Part shown: piece after piece, positions 50,075 to 58,279 of the stretch | Position numbering within the stretch: the first letter of the stretch is position 1 | Layout: every line of letters starts with the position of its first letter | Assembly (NCBI GenBank): GCA_044375415.1 | Contig: JBILMS010000002.1 | Location: 1 to 64,000, forward strand | Length of the DNA stretch: 64,000 bases | DNA from: JAWXBG01 sp044375415 | Lineage (GTDB): Bacteria; Bacteroidota; Bacteroidia; Flavobacteriales_D; Sanyastnellaceae | Direction of reading: 5' to 3' | Notes under the pieces: model-generated | Database searches by the model: none | What the model saw: only the letters and a program-made list of their open reading frames with translations | Told to the model about the DNA's origin: nothing | Position numbers and translations under genes: made by a program

Positions 50075-51355
50075 TCATGAAACACTCCAATTTTGTTCGA
50101 TCAAAAACTGACCGAATTTTGAATCAGGCATAAAACCTTGACCATAAAAATCTGATTGCAACACATCAAAATAAGCAGCATGTTTCAATGAATAGTCCGC
50201 TTGATTTCTATGCTTCATAGTGACATTGATGTAGTACCTTCCCGCATTCAATGGTAAACTTTGAATTTTACAACAAATGGTACCTGAAGGTGGATAAACC
50301 TTTTCCGGACCATCTACCGAAAAATTCCAAAGTTCACCCAAGGGAGAACCATTTGCATCGTGCAATGCGAATGAGCAACTAAGAAAAGGTAATTCATCCA
50401 ATGAGCTGCGATATGCCAATTTCAAATTCAAGGTATCACCACTAATGAATACAAACTTTCTCTCATTCAAAGAATTTTCAAACCAAAAATCAAGTACATC
50501 TATTCGCCCACTTCTAACTGCATCGGGGCGCTCGGCAATTACTGATTCTCCCACTTCATGGTAATTGGCATCTCCATATTCCTTAACACAATCTGCCGCC
50601 GTTCCCGTATATGCAAGCATCCCGTTGTTCAAGAGAATACCCTTGGTGCACAAACTTTGGATGGCCGACATATTGTGACTAACAAATAACACGGTTCTGC
50701 CGTCCGACTCAGAAACCTGCCGCATCTTTTCAATCGCTTTCAACTGAAACTCAGCATCACCTACTGCAAGCACCTCATCGATGATTAATATCTCCGGTTC
50801 AAGAAAGGCTGCGACTGCAAAACCCAATCTAACGATCATTCCTGAAGAATATCGCTTGACAGGTGTATCAATGTATCGAGCGCATCCGGAGAAATCTACG
50901 ATATCATCGAATTTGCGACTTATCTCCGCTTTGGTCATTCCCAATATTGCTCCATTGAGATAAACGTTTTCTTTACCTGTTAATTCAGGGTGCATCCCTG
51001 TTCCGACTTCAAGCAAACTACCCAGTCGACCACGTTGACGAACACGCCCCTCTGTCGGACTTGTTATTCGAGAAAGAATTTTTAGTAAAGTCGATTTTCC
51101 CGATCCATTTTTTCCTATCACTGCCAATACCTCTCCTTGCTCCACCTCAAAGGAAATATCGCGGATTGCCCAGACGTATTGACTTGCACTTTTCGTTGTC
51201 CGATCATTGACGGCAGAAAGTTTTCGGTATGGATCCTCCTTGCCTCTTATGCGGTGATACCAACGATTAATATCGTGCATCAACATACCCGTACCTGTCT
51301 GACCTAGTCGGTATTGTTTTGAAATATTTTCTACGCTGAGAACAATGTTGCTCAT
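50075..51355 (-). CDS. wzt: ABC-2 type polysaccharide exporter ATPase (Wzt), with C-terminal domain
   Basis: 426 aa. The N-terminal NBD has Walker A IGKNGSGKSTLL (~80-91), signature YSSGMIVRLGFAVA (~170-183), Walker B ILIIDEVLAVGD (~190-201) and H-loop VSHNMSA. A long leader (HDINRWYHRIRGKEDPYRKL) before the Walker A is characteristic of O-antigen/teichoic-acid exporters. The C-terminal ~150 residues (LDVLDFWFENSLNERKFVFI-type beta sandwich, ending SLKHAAYFDVLQSDFY) form the Wzt_C-like substrate-recognition domain. With the permease (wzm, 15 bp upstream), it exports a completed glycan across the inner membrane. Start ATG 51355. Confidence 0.93.
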   Translation of the reverse strand: MSNIVLSVENISKQYRLGQTGTGMLMHDINRWYHRIRGKEDPYRKLSAVNDRTTKSASQYVWAIRDISFEVEQGEVLAVIGKNGSGKSTLLKILSRITSPTEGRVRQRGRLGSLLEVGTGMHPELTGKENVYLNGAILGMTKAEISRKFDDIVDFSGCARYIDTPVKRYSSGMIVRLGFAVAAFLEPEILIIDEVLAVGDAEFQLKAIEKMRQVSESDGRTVLFVSHNMSAIQSLCTKGILLNNGMLAYTGTAADCVKEYGDANYHEVGESVIAERPDAVRSGRIDVLDFWFENSLNERKFVFISGDTLNLKLAYRSSLDELPFLSCSFALHDANGSPLGELWNFSVDGPEKVYPPSGTICCKIQSLPLNAGRYYINVTMKHRNQADYSLKHAAYFDVLQSDFYGQGFMPDSKFGQFLIEQNWSVS

Positions 51356-51370
51356 AGGTTGTGGGAGGAA

Positions 51371-52225
51371 TCAGACAGTATCAATGGAATTTCTTTCGGC
51401 TCTGGCGAAGTAATAGAGACCGATAGCAAAAATAAAAATGGTAATACCCAAACTCGACAAGAGATAAATCCATTCGAACTCACCTTGTCCAAAACAAAGT
51501 ACTCTAAATGTTTCAATAATCGCACTCATCGGATTAAGTAGTATGAGTGTTTGCATAGTCCCATCTACCATACTCAACGGAAATATGATCGGTGAAACAA
51601 ATTTCAAAAGATCGACGCCGAAGTTGACCATGAATTTCAGGTCTCTGAATTTAACCGTTAAAGCCGCCACCAAGAGTCCAAAACCCATTGCCATAAGCGC
51701 AATCGGTATAATCAAAAGAGGTATCAACAAAAGATTCCACGAGGGCACAATCAGATCAGTGGTCGCAAAAAAGTACAGATACATTACAAAAAACAACAAC
51801 ATCTGTACGGTCAACTTGAGAAGATTCGAAAAAACAATAGATATCGGAACTACTAACCTTGGAAAATATACCTTGGCGAAAATGTACCTGTACGAAATAA
51901 ATGTTTCTGAAGACTTTATTAAAACTTCCTGAAAATAATTCCACAACACAATTCCGGACATGTAAAAAACCGGTTTTGGCAATCCGTCCGTACTCAACTT
52001 GGCGGCCGCTCCAAAAATGATAGTAAAAACGATAGTGGTTAAAATGGGTTGTAGAAAAAACCATACCGGACCAAGGATTGTTTGCTTGTAAACAGCGACG
52101 AAATCCCTGTGTACAAAAAGAGAAATCAAATCTCTATACTTCCATATTTGACTGAGCCTCAGCGCTCGCATGGAACTGCTCACAGGTTCAATTACCAGAT
52201 CCCAGTCTTTTTCTTTGTTCGTCAA
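51371..52225 (-). CDS. wzm: ABC-2 type polysaccharide exporter permease (Wzm)
   Basis: 284 aa with six predicted membrane helices. The N-terminal cytoplasmic segment WDLVIEPVSSSMRALRLSQIWKYRDLISLFVHRD is the conserved leader of ABC-2 permeases (TagG/Wzm-like), and the start is a TTG at 52225. GPVWFFLQPILTTIVFTIIFG and FRDLKFMVNFGVDLLKFVSPIIFP are family-typical. It is co-directional with wzt, 15 bp apart. It forms the inner-membrane channel that exports the O-antigen- or capsule-like glycan. It is 286 bp downstream of neuB, with a possible gene remnant between them. Confidence 0.93.
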   Translation of the reverse strand: MTNKEKDWDLVIEPVSSSMRALRLSQIWKYRDLISLFVHRDFVAVYKQTILGPVWFFLQPILTTIVFTIIFGAAAKLSTDGLPKPVFYMSGIVLWNYFQEVLIKSSETFISYRYIFAKVYFPRLVVPISIVFSNLLKLTVQMLLFFVMYLYFFATTDLIVPSWNLLLIPLLIIPIALMAMGFGLLVAALTVKFRDLKFMVNFGVDLLKFVSPIIFPLSMVDGTMQTLILLNPMSAIIETFRVLCFGQGEFEWIYLLSSLGITIFIFAIGLYYFARAERNSIDTV

Positions 52226-52256
52226 GGGTGCTCCTAATTTTCTAGCAAAATTGCCT

Positions 52257-52450
52257 CTAATCCAAGAAACTACAAAATGATTCGTCCATATTCGACGGCG
52301 TTTTGTGAACAGTCATCGAAAAAGGTTCATGGACCGCTACAACTCCCGTAAAACCAACATCTTTCAGGTGTTTTACGATTTTCAAATCGGATTTTTCCAC
52401 ACTAGACCGGAGGAATTAAAAAATACGCTCGAAAATGCCGCGTAAAACAT
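52257..52450 (-). pseudogene. Possible frameshifted gene remnant between neuB and wzm
   Basis: On the minus strand a reading beginning at ATG 52450 gives a short peptide (MFYAAFSSVFFNSSGLV), then the coding-like part shifts frame near 52400 and continues as VEKSDLKIVKHLKDVG, then FTGVVAVHEPFSMTV, and ends at the stop 52257-52259. The second part has the composition of a real protein end and is open for 47 codons. The joined form may be a degraded TIM-barrel-like enzyme, but no family was recognised and a chance open frame is not excluded. Confidence 0.4.
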
Positions 52451-52511
52451 CTCTAGTCATCCTAGAAAGATTCGCTCAATAAATTATTCAACCGGCCATA
52501 TTCAATCGGTA

Positions 52512-53588
52512 TTAACCAATCATATTCCACTTCATCACTTCATCCTCTTCAATTTCACGAACGGCCTTTTTTCCAATAACATCTGCAATACTCCTCGGAG
52601 AAATCCCCGAAGCCGGACGTTTCCATGTGAGATCTTCTTTTGTGATTATGGAACCTTCGGTAATTAATCGGGCAGCCACCAAACTCCTTCTGGCATTTGC
52701 GCGTGCAGGTGCTTCACTTGGCAATGCTCCCATTTGCAGTGTACCCATCAGCGACATATTGCGATCAACTTTTGACCAGAAGACTTTTAAATCTTCTTTA
52801 TCCATGGCATGATAATGATCGTTGCCCGGAAGTGTTTTATCGTGGGTAAAATGTTTTTCCAAGACTGCAGCTCCGAGCAAGGTAGATACTTGAAGGGTAT
52901 GCATATCCTTTGGTAATGTGTGATCGCTATAGCCGGGAACAGCCTTCGGAAAACTCTTGATCATATCGGTGATCATTCCCAAATTTGCATTTATATCGTC
53001 CGTCGGATAGTTGAGTACGCAATGCATTAAACATAGCGGATTCCCATATTTTTCGATGGTTTCAAGAGCCTCCATTACTTCCCACTTATGCGAAGCTCCG
53101 GTACTTAATATAATTGGTTTACCAAATCCACACATGTACTCAATAAATGGAAGATTGGTAATATCCGATGATGAAATTTTGTAGACATCCATCATGTCAT
53201 TTAGAAAAGTTGCACTCTCTACATCAAAAGGAGTGCTCATGAATTCGATACCGGCCTTATCACAATGATTCTTCAACTCTTCATATTCCTTCTTCCAAAA
53301 CTTATCATATTTCTGAAAAAGTTCGAACTGACTACGCGTTGGTTCTTTTGTGATATCCCAGTAATAAGGACTGTCTTTGCTCGCGATCGTATGAGCTTTG
53401 TAAGTCTGAAATTTGATAGCTTGTGCCCCTCCTTCAGTCGCTTCGTCGATCAAACGTTTTGCAAGATCCATGCTGCCTTCGTGATTAACACCTGCCTCCG
53501 CTATCACAAAAGGTTTGCGAAGTTTCTCAGGATGATAAGAAAGAATAAATTCGGTAAGTCTCACGGGTTTGTTTTTTGATTCAGACAA
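52512..53588 (-). CDS. N-acetylneuraminate synthase family protein (NeuB/PseI/LegI-like)
   Basis: 358 aa. The NeuB fold starts with PFVIAEAGVNHEGSMDLAKRL (~27-47), then GAQAIKFQTYKAHTI (~53-67), EFMSTPFDVESATFL (~112-126), KISSSDITNLPFIEYM, KPIILSTGASHKWEV and PGYSDHTL (~217). The C-terminal ~65 residues (ARRSLVAARLITEGSIITKEDLTWKRPASGISP) form the SAF antifreeze-like domain. The enzyme condenses phosphoenolpyruvate with a hexosamine derivative to a nonulosonic acid. The start is a TTG at 53588 or, more likely by homology, a GTG at 53564 (MRLTEFILSYHPEK). Whether it makes neuraminic, legionaminic or pseudaminic acid cannot be decided. Confidence 0.9.
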   Translation of the reverse strand: MSESKNKPVRLTEFILSYHPEKLRKPFVIAEAGVNHEGSMDLAKRLIDEATEGGAQAIKFQTYKAHTIASKDSPYYWDITKEPTRSQFELFQKYDKFWKKEYEELKNHCDKAGIEFMSTPFDVESATFLNDMMDVYKISSSDITNLPFIEYMCGFGKPIILSTGASHKWEVMEALETIEKYGNPLCLMHCVLNYPTDDINANLGMITDMIKSFPKAVPGYSDHTLPKDMHTLQVSTLLGAAVLEKHFTHDKTLPGNDHYHAMDKEDLKVFWSKVDRNMSLMGTLQMGALPSEAPARANARRSLVAARLITEGSIITKEDLTWKRPASGISPRSIADVIGKKAVREIEEDEVMKWNMIG

Positions 53589-53790
53589 AGAAACAGCATC
53601 ACGAGTTTATTTGAGCGCCATTCGATGTTCTTTTTTTTACTGCACTCCTAACGTAATTCCGTGCTCAACTCGGACTGGTTACCCTTCGACGCACTCACTT
53701 TGTGAGTTTAACGCCAATGACAAGTTGTGGGTGCTTATTTAATATGAGCTTTCTATATTTTCTCTTTTAACATGAACATTGTTCTCCAAG

Positions 53791-53984
53791 GGCCTCACCC
53801 TCCGCCCTCTCCATCCCCTTTCGACAAGCTCAAGGATACGACAAAGCTCAGGAGGACGAGGAGAGGGGACCGATTCTGCAAACTGAAAAGTTCACGTTTT
53901 TGAAAGCCGCGACCTGATAAAAACGGTTGATTTCAATCAGCGTGAAGGTCCCCCTCTCCTCTGGAGAGGGGCTAGGGGTGAGGC
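53791..53984. repeat. Dispersed palindrome-ended repeat, copy 2 (inverted relative to 22610-22760)
   Basis: The reverse complement of this unit matches 22610-22760 across the shared TTTTCAGTTTGCAGAATCGG core and both GGCCTCACCC-type ends. The left part carries a 45-bp insertion at 53813-53857, absent from copy 1, which is a reverse-complemented version of the CTTGAGCTTGTCGAAAGG-type element found at 39 kb. Confidence 0.85.
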
Positions 53985-54113
53985 TTTTCGACGGTCTTGT
54001 CAGCGTTCACGGTTGGGGTTTATTCGTAGAAGTCAGGGGGACATGCCGCGGTTAGAGGAGCAAACTGCGCTGCGCGCAGTTTGCAGCGAAGAATTTCTTG
54101 ATGTTATAGAAAA

Positions 54114-54135
54114 AAGCTGCCTTTTCAGACAGCTT
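54114..54135 (-). terminator. Probable intrinsic terminator of the fabH-accB-accC transcript
   Basis: Stem AAGCTGCC (54114-54121) with GACAGCTT (54128-54135), 6-nt loop, one mismatch. On the minus strand it is followed by TTTTTCT, 24 bp beyond the accC stop at 54160. Confidence 0.7.
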
Positions 54136-54159
54136 CTTCTTTGTATTAAATCGATTTGT

Positions 54160-55500
54160 TTAATCCTCCATCGAAAATGTTTCGAGAAAACTAGTTGTGA
54201 AATTACCACTACGGAATTTTTCGTTCTTCATCAATTTCTGATGGAATGGAATTGTTGTTTTTATTCCTTCGATAATGTATTCGTCTAGGGCTCGCTCCAT
54301 CTTGGTTATAGCCTCTTCACGGGTTTGCGCAACGGTAATCAATTTCGCTATCATCGAATCGTAATAAGGTGGAATTACGTATCCCGCATAAGCATGCGTA
54401 TCTATGCGCACTCCATGACCTCCGGGAGAGTGATATGATGTAATCCTTCCGGGACTTGGAGAGAAATTTTTGTAAGGATCCTCCGCATTAATACGACACT
54501 GGATAGCGTGCATCTTCGGGTAATAGTTGCGACCCGAAATCGCGTCACCCGCAGCAAGTTTAATCTGCTCTTTTACTAGATCGTAGTTGATCACTTCTTC
54601 TGTGATCGTATGCTCAACTTGAATACGCGTATTCATTTCCATGAAATAAAAATCGCGGTTCTTATCTACCAAAAACTCTACAGTGCCGACACCTTCGTAT
54701 TTCACTGCTTCCGCTGCTTTGATTGCGGCTTGACCCATGGTTTCGCGAAGTTCATCAGTCATGAATGGCGAAGGAGTTTCTTCAACCAATTTCTGGTGAC
54801 GACGTTGAATAGAACAATCTCTTTCAGATAAGTGACAAGCTTTTCCGTATTGATCGCCTGCAATTTGAATTTCGATGTGACGAGGTTCTTCCACGAATTT
54901 CTCCATGTAGAGTGCATCGTTCCCGAAAGCCGCAGCTGCTTCACGACGAGTCGATTCCCATGCTTCTTCGAGTTCTGCATCGTTTTTACATACGCGCATG
55001 CCCTTTCCACCTCCACCTGCTGTGGCTTTAACCATAACAGGGTACTTGATTTTCTTGGCAATTTCCTTGGCATGTTTCAAATCCTGAAGAAGACCGTCGC
55101 TACCCGGAATCGTGGGTACCCCTGCGTCTTTCATGGTTTGTTTGGCGGACGATTTATCGCCCATGGCATCAATCATTTCCGGACTGGCCCCAATAAACTT
55201 TATGCCGTTTTCTTTACATACTTTCGAGAATGTCGCGTTTTCAGAAAGGAAACCATATCCTGGATGAATCGCATCCGAATTGGTTATTTCTGCCGCCGCA
55301 ATGATGTTGGCAATTTTGAGATAAGACTCTTTGCCGGCAGGTGGTCCGATACACACCGCCTCATCTGCAAATCGAACGTGAAGACTATCGCGATCTGCCG
55401 TGGAATATACGGCAACGGTTGCGATGCCCATCTCTTTGCAGGTCCGAATCACACGCAACGCGATCTCTCCGCGGTTTGCAATCAATATTTTTTTAAACAT
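54160..55500 (-). CDS. accC: Acetyl-CoA carboxylase biotin carboxylase subunit
   Basis: 446 aa. The N-terminal biotin carboxylase signature MFKKILIANRGEIALRVIRT is exact. Gly-rich ATP-grasp loop KATAGGGGKGMRVC (~160-173), EKFVEEPRHIEIQIAGD (~200) and EMNTRIQVEHTITEEV (~288-303, catalytic Glu/Asn/Arg) follow. It carboxylates the biotin on AccB with bicarbonate and ATP, the first step of malonyl-CoA synthesis. It is 42 bp downstream of accB, the usual accB-accC pair, and is followed by a terminator. Confidence 0.97.
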   Translation of the reverse strand: MFKKILIANRGEIALRVIRTCKEMGIATVAVYSTADRDSLHVRFADEAVCIGPPAGKESYLKIANIIAAAEITNSDAIHPGYGFLSENATFSKVCKENGIKFIGASPEMIDAMGDKSSAKQTMKDAGVPTIPGSDGLLQDLKHAKEIAKKIKYPVMVKATAGGGGKGMRVCKNDAELEEAWESTRREAAAAFGNDALYMEKFVEEPRHIEIQIAGDQYGKACHLSERDCSIQRRHQKLVEETPSPFMTDELRETMGQAAIKAAEAVKYEGVGTVEFLVDKNRDFYFMEMNTRIQVEHTITEEVINYDLVKEQIKLAAGDAISGRNYYPKMHAIQCRINAEDPYKNFSPSPGRITSYHSPGGHGVRIDTHAYAGYVIPPYYDSMIAKLITVAQTREEAITKMERALDEYIIEGIKTTIPFHQKLMKNEKFRSGNFTTSFLETFSMED

Positions 55501-55542
55501 AGATCTGGCTTGGTTTAATCCGCAATCTAACGACTACGAAAA

Positions 55543-56040
55543 TCAGGAAGGATCAACTAGGAAAAGAGGTTGGTCGTATTCTACGGGAGTAGAATCGTTC
55601 ACCAAAACTTTTACGACTTTGCCCGATACTTCCGATTCAATTTCGTTGAAGAGTTTCATGGCTTCAATTACGCAAACTGTATTGCCTGCTGTAACCGTTG
55701 CTCCAACCTCGATGAATGCGGGCTTGTCCGGTGAAGAAGAGCGATAGAAGGTTCCAATCATCGGAGATTTAATCTCTACATACTTCGAGTCGTCGGATGC
55801 ACTCGGAGCCGGAGCAGCAGCAACCGGAGCAGCAGCAACCGGAGCAGGTGCGGCGGGAGCAGCTATCAAAGCAGCAGGAGCCGCAGCTTGCGGAACTGCA
55901 ACTTGAATTAAATCAGTTCTGGTCTTTTTATCAGAGCCTGTTTTAATGACAATTTTGAAATCCTTCTGTTCGATCTCTACTTCGGATACACCTGACTTAG
56001 AAACAAATTTAATCAGGTCCTGGATTTGAGAAAGGTTCAT
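55543..56040 (-). CDS. accB: Acetyl-CoA carboxylase biotin carboxyl carrier protein
   Basis: 165 aa. The C-terminal biotinyl domain has the biotinylation motif EAMKLFNEI, with target Lys129. An Ala/Pro-rich linker (APAAPAPVAAAPVAAAPA, ~75-95) connects a short N-terminal domain (NLSQIQDLIKFVSKSGVSEV) to it. The protein carries CO2 from AccC to the carboxyltransferase in fatty-acid synthesis. It has a strong -7 box candidate 33 bp upstream (56073-56080) and is followed by accC. Confidence 0.96.
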   Translation of the reverse strand: MNLSQIQDLIKFVSKSGVSEVEIEQKDFKIVIKTGSDKKTRTDLIQVAVPQAAAPAALIAAPAAPAPVAAAPVAAAPAPSASDDSKYVEIKSPMIGTFYRSSSPDKPAFIEVGATVTAGNTVCVIEAMKLFNEIESEVSGKVVKVLVNDSTPVEYDQPLFLVDPS

Positions 56041-56072
56041 ATCTCGTGTTCTTTATATTAATAAGATCTCGT

Positions 56073-56080
56073 CAAATATA
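56073..56080 (-). promoter_or_regulatory. Candidate -7 box of accB
   Basis: TATATTTG on the minus strand matches TAnnTTTG exactly and ends 32 bp upstream of the ATG at 56040. No TTG at usual spacing was found, so accB may also be read through from fabH. Confidence 0.4.
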
Positions 56081-56091
56081 TCTGTAAATTT

Positions 56092-57090
56092 TTACTTCGT
56101 ATCGTAAGCCCATTTTACCCAGACGGCGCCCCAGGTAAATCCGCCTCCGAATGCCGCCAAAATGAGATTGTCTCCTTTGTGCAGTTTTTTCTCCCAATCG
56201 AACAAACACAATGGAATAGTCGCTGCCGTAGTGTTGCCATATCGTTGAATGTTTATCATAACCTTTTCGGGTCCAACTCCCATTCTTCTGGCTGTGGCGT
56301 CAATAATACGGAGATTCGCTTGATGAGGCACCAAATATGCTACATCATCCGCGGTCAGATTATTTCGTTTCATGATTTCCTCGCTCACATCAGCCATTCC
56401 AATAACGGCCGCTTTGAAAACAGGCTGACCATCCTGAAATACATAATGAAGACGTTTTTCAACTGTTTCCTTCGTGGGAGGCATTACAGATCCACCGGCC
56501 TTTTGGTGCAAATAAGCTCGTCCGCGACCGTCAGATTTCAAGATCATATCCTTGATCCCATTTTCATCTACAGATGGCTCCAAAAGCACTGCGGCAGCTC
56601 CATCGCCAAATAATACACAGGTAGTTCGGTCGGTATAATCTACTATCGACGACATTTTATCGGCGCCAACAACCACCACTTTCTTGTACATACCGGTTGC
56701 TATGAACTGTGCGCCTGTGCTCAACGCAAATATGAAACCCGAGCAAGCAGCTCCGATATCATACCCGGCGGCATTGGTAGCTCCAATTTTGTCGGTAATT
56801 ATGTTGGCTGTAGCAGGGAATATATGGTCCGGCGTAACAGTCGCGCAGATCAGCAAATCAATTTCTGTTGCGTCGATGCCACGGCGCTTGAGCAAACCCT
56901 TCACAGCTTCTGCAGCCATGTCGGAGGTGCCTAGACCTTCTCCTTTTAAAATGTGACGTTCTTCGATTCCGGTGCGCGAGCGAATCCACTCGTCGTTGGT
57001 ATCTACAATTTTTTCCAGATCCGCATTGGTTAGCAAATCAGGAGGTAAATAGCCATGGACGGCTGTAATAGCGGCTGTGATACTAGACAT
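56092..57090 (-). CDS. fabH: 3-oxoacyl-[acyl-carrier-protein] synthase III
   Basis: 332 aa from ATG 57090 (MSSITAAITAVHGYLPPDLL). An upstream in-frame TTG at 57120 overlaps the -7 box and is rejected. The catalytic triad is complete: Cys116 in GAACSGFIFAL, His in VPHQANLRIIDATARR (~258) and Asn in QRYGNTTAATIPL (~288). FabH starts each fatty-acid chain by condensing an acyl-CoA with malonyl-ACP. It lies downstream of rpmF and its terminator and upstream of accB. This placement is part of a conserved yceD-rpmF-fabH-acc neighbourhood. Confidence 0.96.
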   Translation of the reverse strand: MSSITAAITAVHGYLPPDLLTNADLEKIVDTNDEWIRSRTGIEERHILKGEGLGTSDMAAEAVKGLLKRRGIDATEIDLLICATVTPDHIFPATANIITDKIGATNAAGYDIGAACSGFIFALSTGAQFIATGMYKKVVVVGADKMSSIVDYTDRTTCVLFGDGAAAVLLEPSVDENGIKDMILKSDGRGRAYLHQKAGGSVMPPTKETVEKRLHYVFQDGQPVFKAAVIGMADVSEEIMKRNNLTADDVAYLVPHQANLRIIDATARRMGVGPEKVMINIQRYGNTTAATIPLCLFDWEKKLHKGDNLILAAFGGGFTWGAVWVKWAYDTK

Positions 57091-57117
57091 TAAGTTTCTA
57101 AATACTCCTTTATGAGT

Positions 57118-57125
57118 CAAATTTA
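57118..57125 (-). promoter_or_regulatory. Candidate -7 box of fabH
   Basis: TAAATTTG on the minus strand matches TAnnTTTG exactly and ends 27 bp upstream of the ATG at 57090. It supports this ATG over the TTG at 57120, which overlaps the box. A -33 TTG is not seen (a TTC lies at the ideal spacing). Confidence 0.5.
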
Positions 57126-57234
57126 GGGGGCTAATGTAGAAAGGGAACGCCTACGGTTGTTCTCTATTCTAAAAGCGTGTATTCAGTACACTTTGTTAAA
57201 ATCGTTGATAAATAGAAACTTTCGAAAAATAAAA

Positions 57235-57261
57235 AAGTCAGCTCACTAGGTGAACCGACTT
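57235..57261 (-). terminator. Intrinsic terminator after rpmF
   Basis: Stem AAGTC..CTCAC (57235-57246) with GTGAA..GACTT (57250-57261) and a small loop. On the minus strand it is followed by TTTTTTATTTTT, 24 bp beyond the rpmF stop at 57286. Confidence 0.8.
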
Positions 57262-57285
57262 TATAATAACTTGTAAGCTAGAGTC

Positions 57286-57477
57286 TTACTCTTGAACTTC
57301 TTTTTCAATCACTACTTTACCTTTATAGTAAAGTTTTCCTTCAAACCAATGTGCGCGGTGGAACATGTGTGGCTGGCCGGTAGTAGGGCAGGTAGACACA
57401 TTCGGAGCCTCAATTTTATAGTGAGTACGGCGCTTTGCCTGTCTGGTTTGCGAAATTCGGTGTTTGGGATGTGCCAT
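57286..57477 (-). CDS. rpmF: 50S ribosomal protein L32
   Basis: 63 aa, the usual L32 length. The N-terminus MAHPKHRISQTRQAKRRTHYK is conserved and basic. The zinc-ribbon-like Cys positions are reduced (one Cys in VSTCPTTGQPHMFHRAH), as in many Bacteroidota L32. It is part of the large ribosomal subunit. It is 17 bp downstream of the yceD gene (DUF177), with a terminator after it, so yceD-rpmF form one short transcript. Confidence 0.96.
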   Translation of the reverse strand: MAHPKHRISQTRQAKRRTHYKIEAPNVSTCPTTGQPHMFHRAHWFEGKLYYKGKVVIEKEVQE

Positions 57478-57494
57478 GATTTTCTAAATAACAA

Positions 57495-58007
57495 TTATTC
57501 TTCTTCTTCCTGATTATCTAATTCCAAAAAATCTTCGTCGCTTTCTTCTTCAACCGGAGCGCTTACTAAGTAGCGATTCATCGCCATTAGTACGTCCTGA
57601 TTGCATTCCTCCATTTTTTCGTGCACTCTTCTGGCAGGTAAAGCCAAATGAGTGAACTCGTAAATGAACTGAGCAATATTCACTTCAGCTTCACCGGGAC
57701 CGATTACAAAGACATCAAAGTCTGTGCTACCGGTTTGTTCGCCAAACTTGATTACAAGTTTGTTTTCACCGCTGATTGCCTGGCTGATTTCGTCTCCGCA
57801 GCGATCACACATTACCATTACAGTACCGTGTAATTTGAAGTCTAAAACGAGCATTGTGCTCTGCTTGTCGACATCTACTTCGAGATGAATATCCGCTTTG
57901 TGAATTTCACTAAAGTCAAAAGCTTCAAAGAACTTATCCTTTACTTCAAACGTGAACACGTGGCGTCCATGTTTCAAACCCAAAAACGGAATTGTAAATT
58001 CCTTCAT
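57495..58007 (-). CDS. YceD family (DUF177) protein
   Basis: 170 aa from ATG 58007 (MKEFTIPFLGLKHGRHVFTF). An ATG at 58016 is a minor alternative; the longer frame to 58064 lies upstream of the promoter and is rejected. The DUF177 core has the conserved CDRCGDEISQAI pair of cysteines (~70-75) and ends with an acidic Glu-rich tail (EEESDEDFLELDNQEEEE). The family accompanies rpmF and is linked to 23S rRNA accumulation in other bacteria. The strong promoter 58046-58075 and the adjacent rpmF, 17 bp away, fit this. Confidence 0.88.
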   Translation of the reverse strand: MKEFTIPFLGLKHGRHVFTFEVKDKFFEAFDFSEIHKADIHLEVDVDKQSTMLVLDFKLHGTVMVMCDRCGDEISQAISGENKLVIKFGEQTGSTDFDVFVIGPGEAEVNIAQFIYEFTHLALPARRVHEKMEECNQDVLMAMNRYLVSAPVEEESDEDFLELDNQEEEE

Positions 58008-58279
58008 TGATTTCATCCGTTCAGGGGTTAAGAAAAAAAGGAGCGCAAAGATAGTCATAATCAAGTATTGAGCAAGGATTGATATACAATTTTCAGATAT
58101 ATCTTAGACGAAGAATATCAAAATGAGTTGCTTCGTGCTCAAAATTAGGTGATTAGGGGGTGTTGTCGGTGCGCACGGCAGTGCGCACTAGGTTTGTCGT
58201 TGGGTGGTGGGTGTCGGTGCGCACGGCTGTGCGCACCTGCTGGGTTTGCTGTTGTGGGTGGTGGGTGGTTGCTGTGGGT
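58008..58279. other. Promoter-containing and GT-rich spacer between yceD and the pdxA hairpin
   Basis: Together with the hairpin to 58342 this is a 335-bp gap between yceD and pdxA. It holds the yceD promoter (58046-58075), AT-rich sequence to about 58145, and then a low-complexity run of GGTGGTGGGTGG and GTGCGCAC palindromes from 58145. No gene was found; the frames across the run are biased and overlap the hairpins. Confidence 0.65.
58046..58075 (-). promoter_or_regulatory. Strong Bacteroidota promoter of yceD-rpmF
   Basis: On the minus strand TTG (58075 to 58073) is followed, after exactly 19 bp, by TATCTTTG (58053 to 58046), a full match to TTG-N19-TAnnTTTG. The TSS would be near 58041, about 34 bp before ATG 58007. 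Confidence 0.8.

Larger units (their letters stand above)
53589..54159. other. Gene-free spacer upstream of neuB and downstream of accC
   Basis: 571 bp with no supportable gene. It holds the dispersed repeat at 53791-53984, a flank (53677-53790) related to 22495-22609, a hairpin of CAAACTGCGC-TGC-GCGCAGTTTG at 54061-54083, and the terminator 54114-54135. No promoter box for neuB could be identified with confidence; the sequence just upstream of its start (TTTCTTTG) is a near match. Confidence 0.6.

Noticed and set aside
54013..54288. A 91-aa frame on the plus strand
   Set aside because: Its second half runs antisense to accC and its first half covers a hairpin and terminator.
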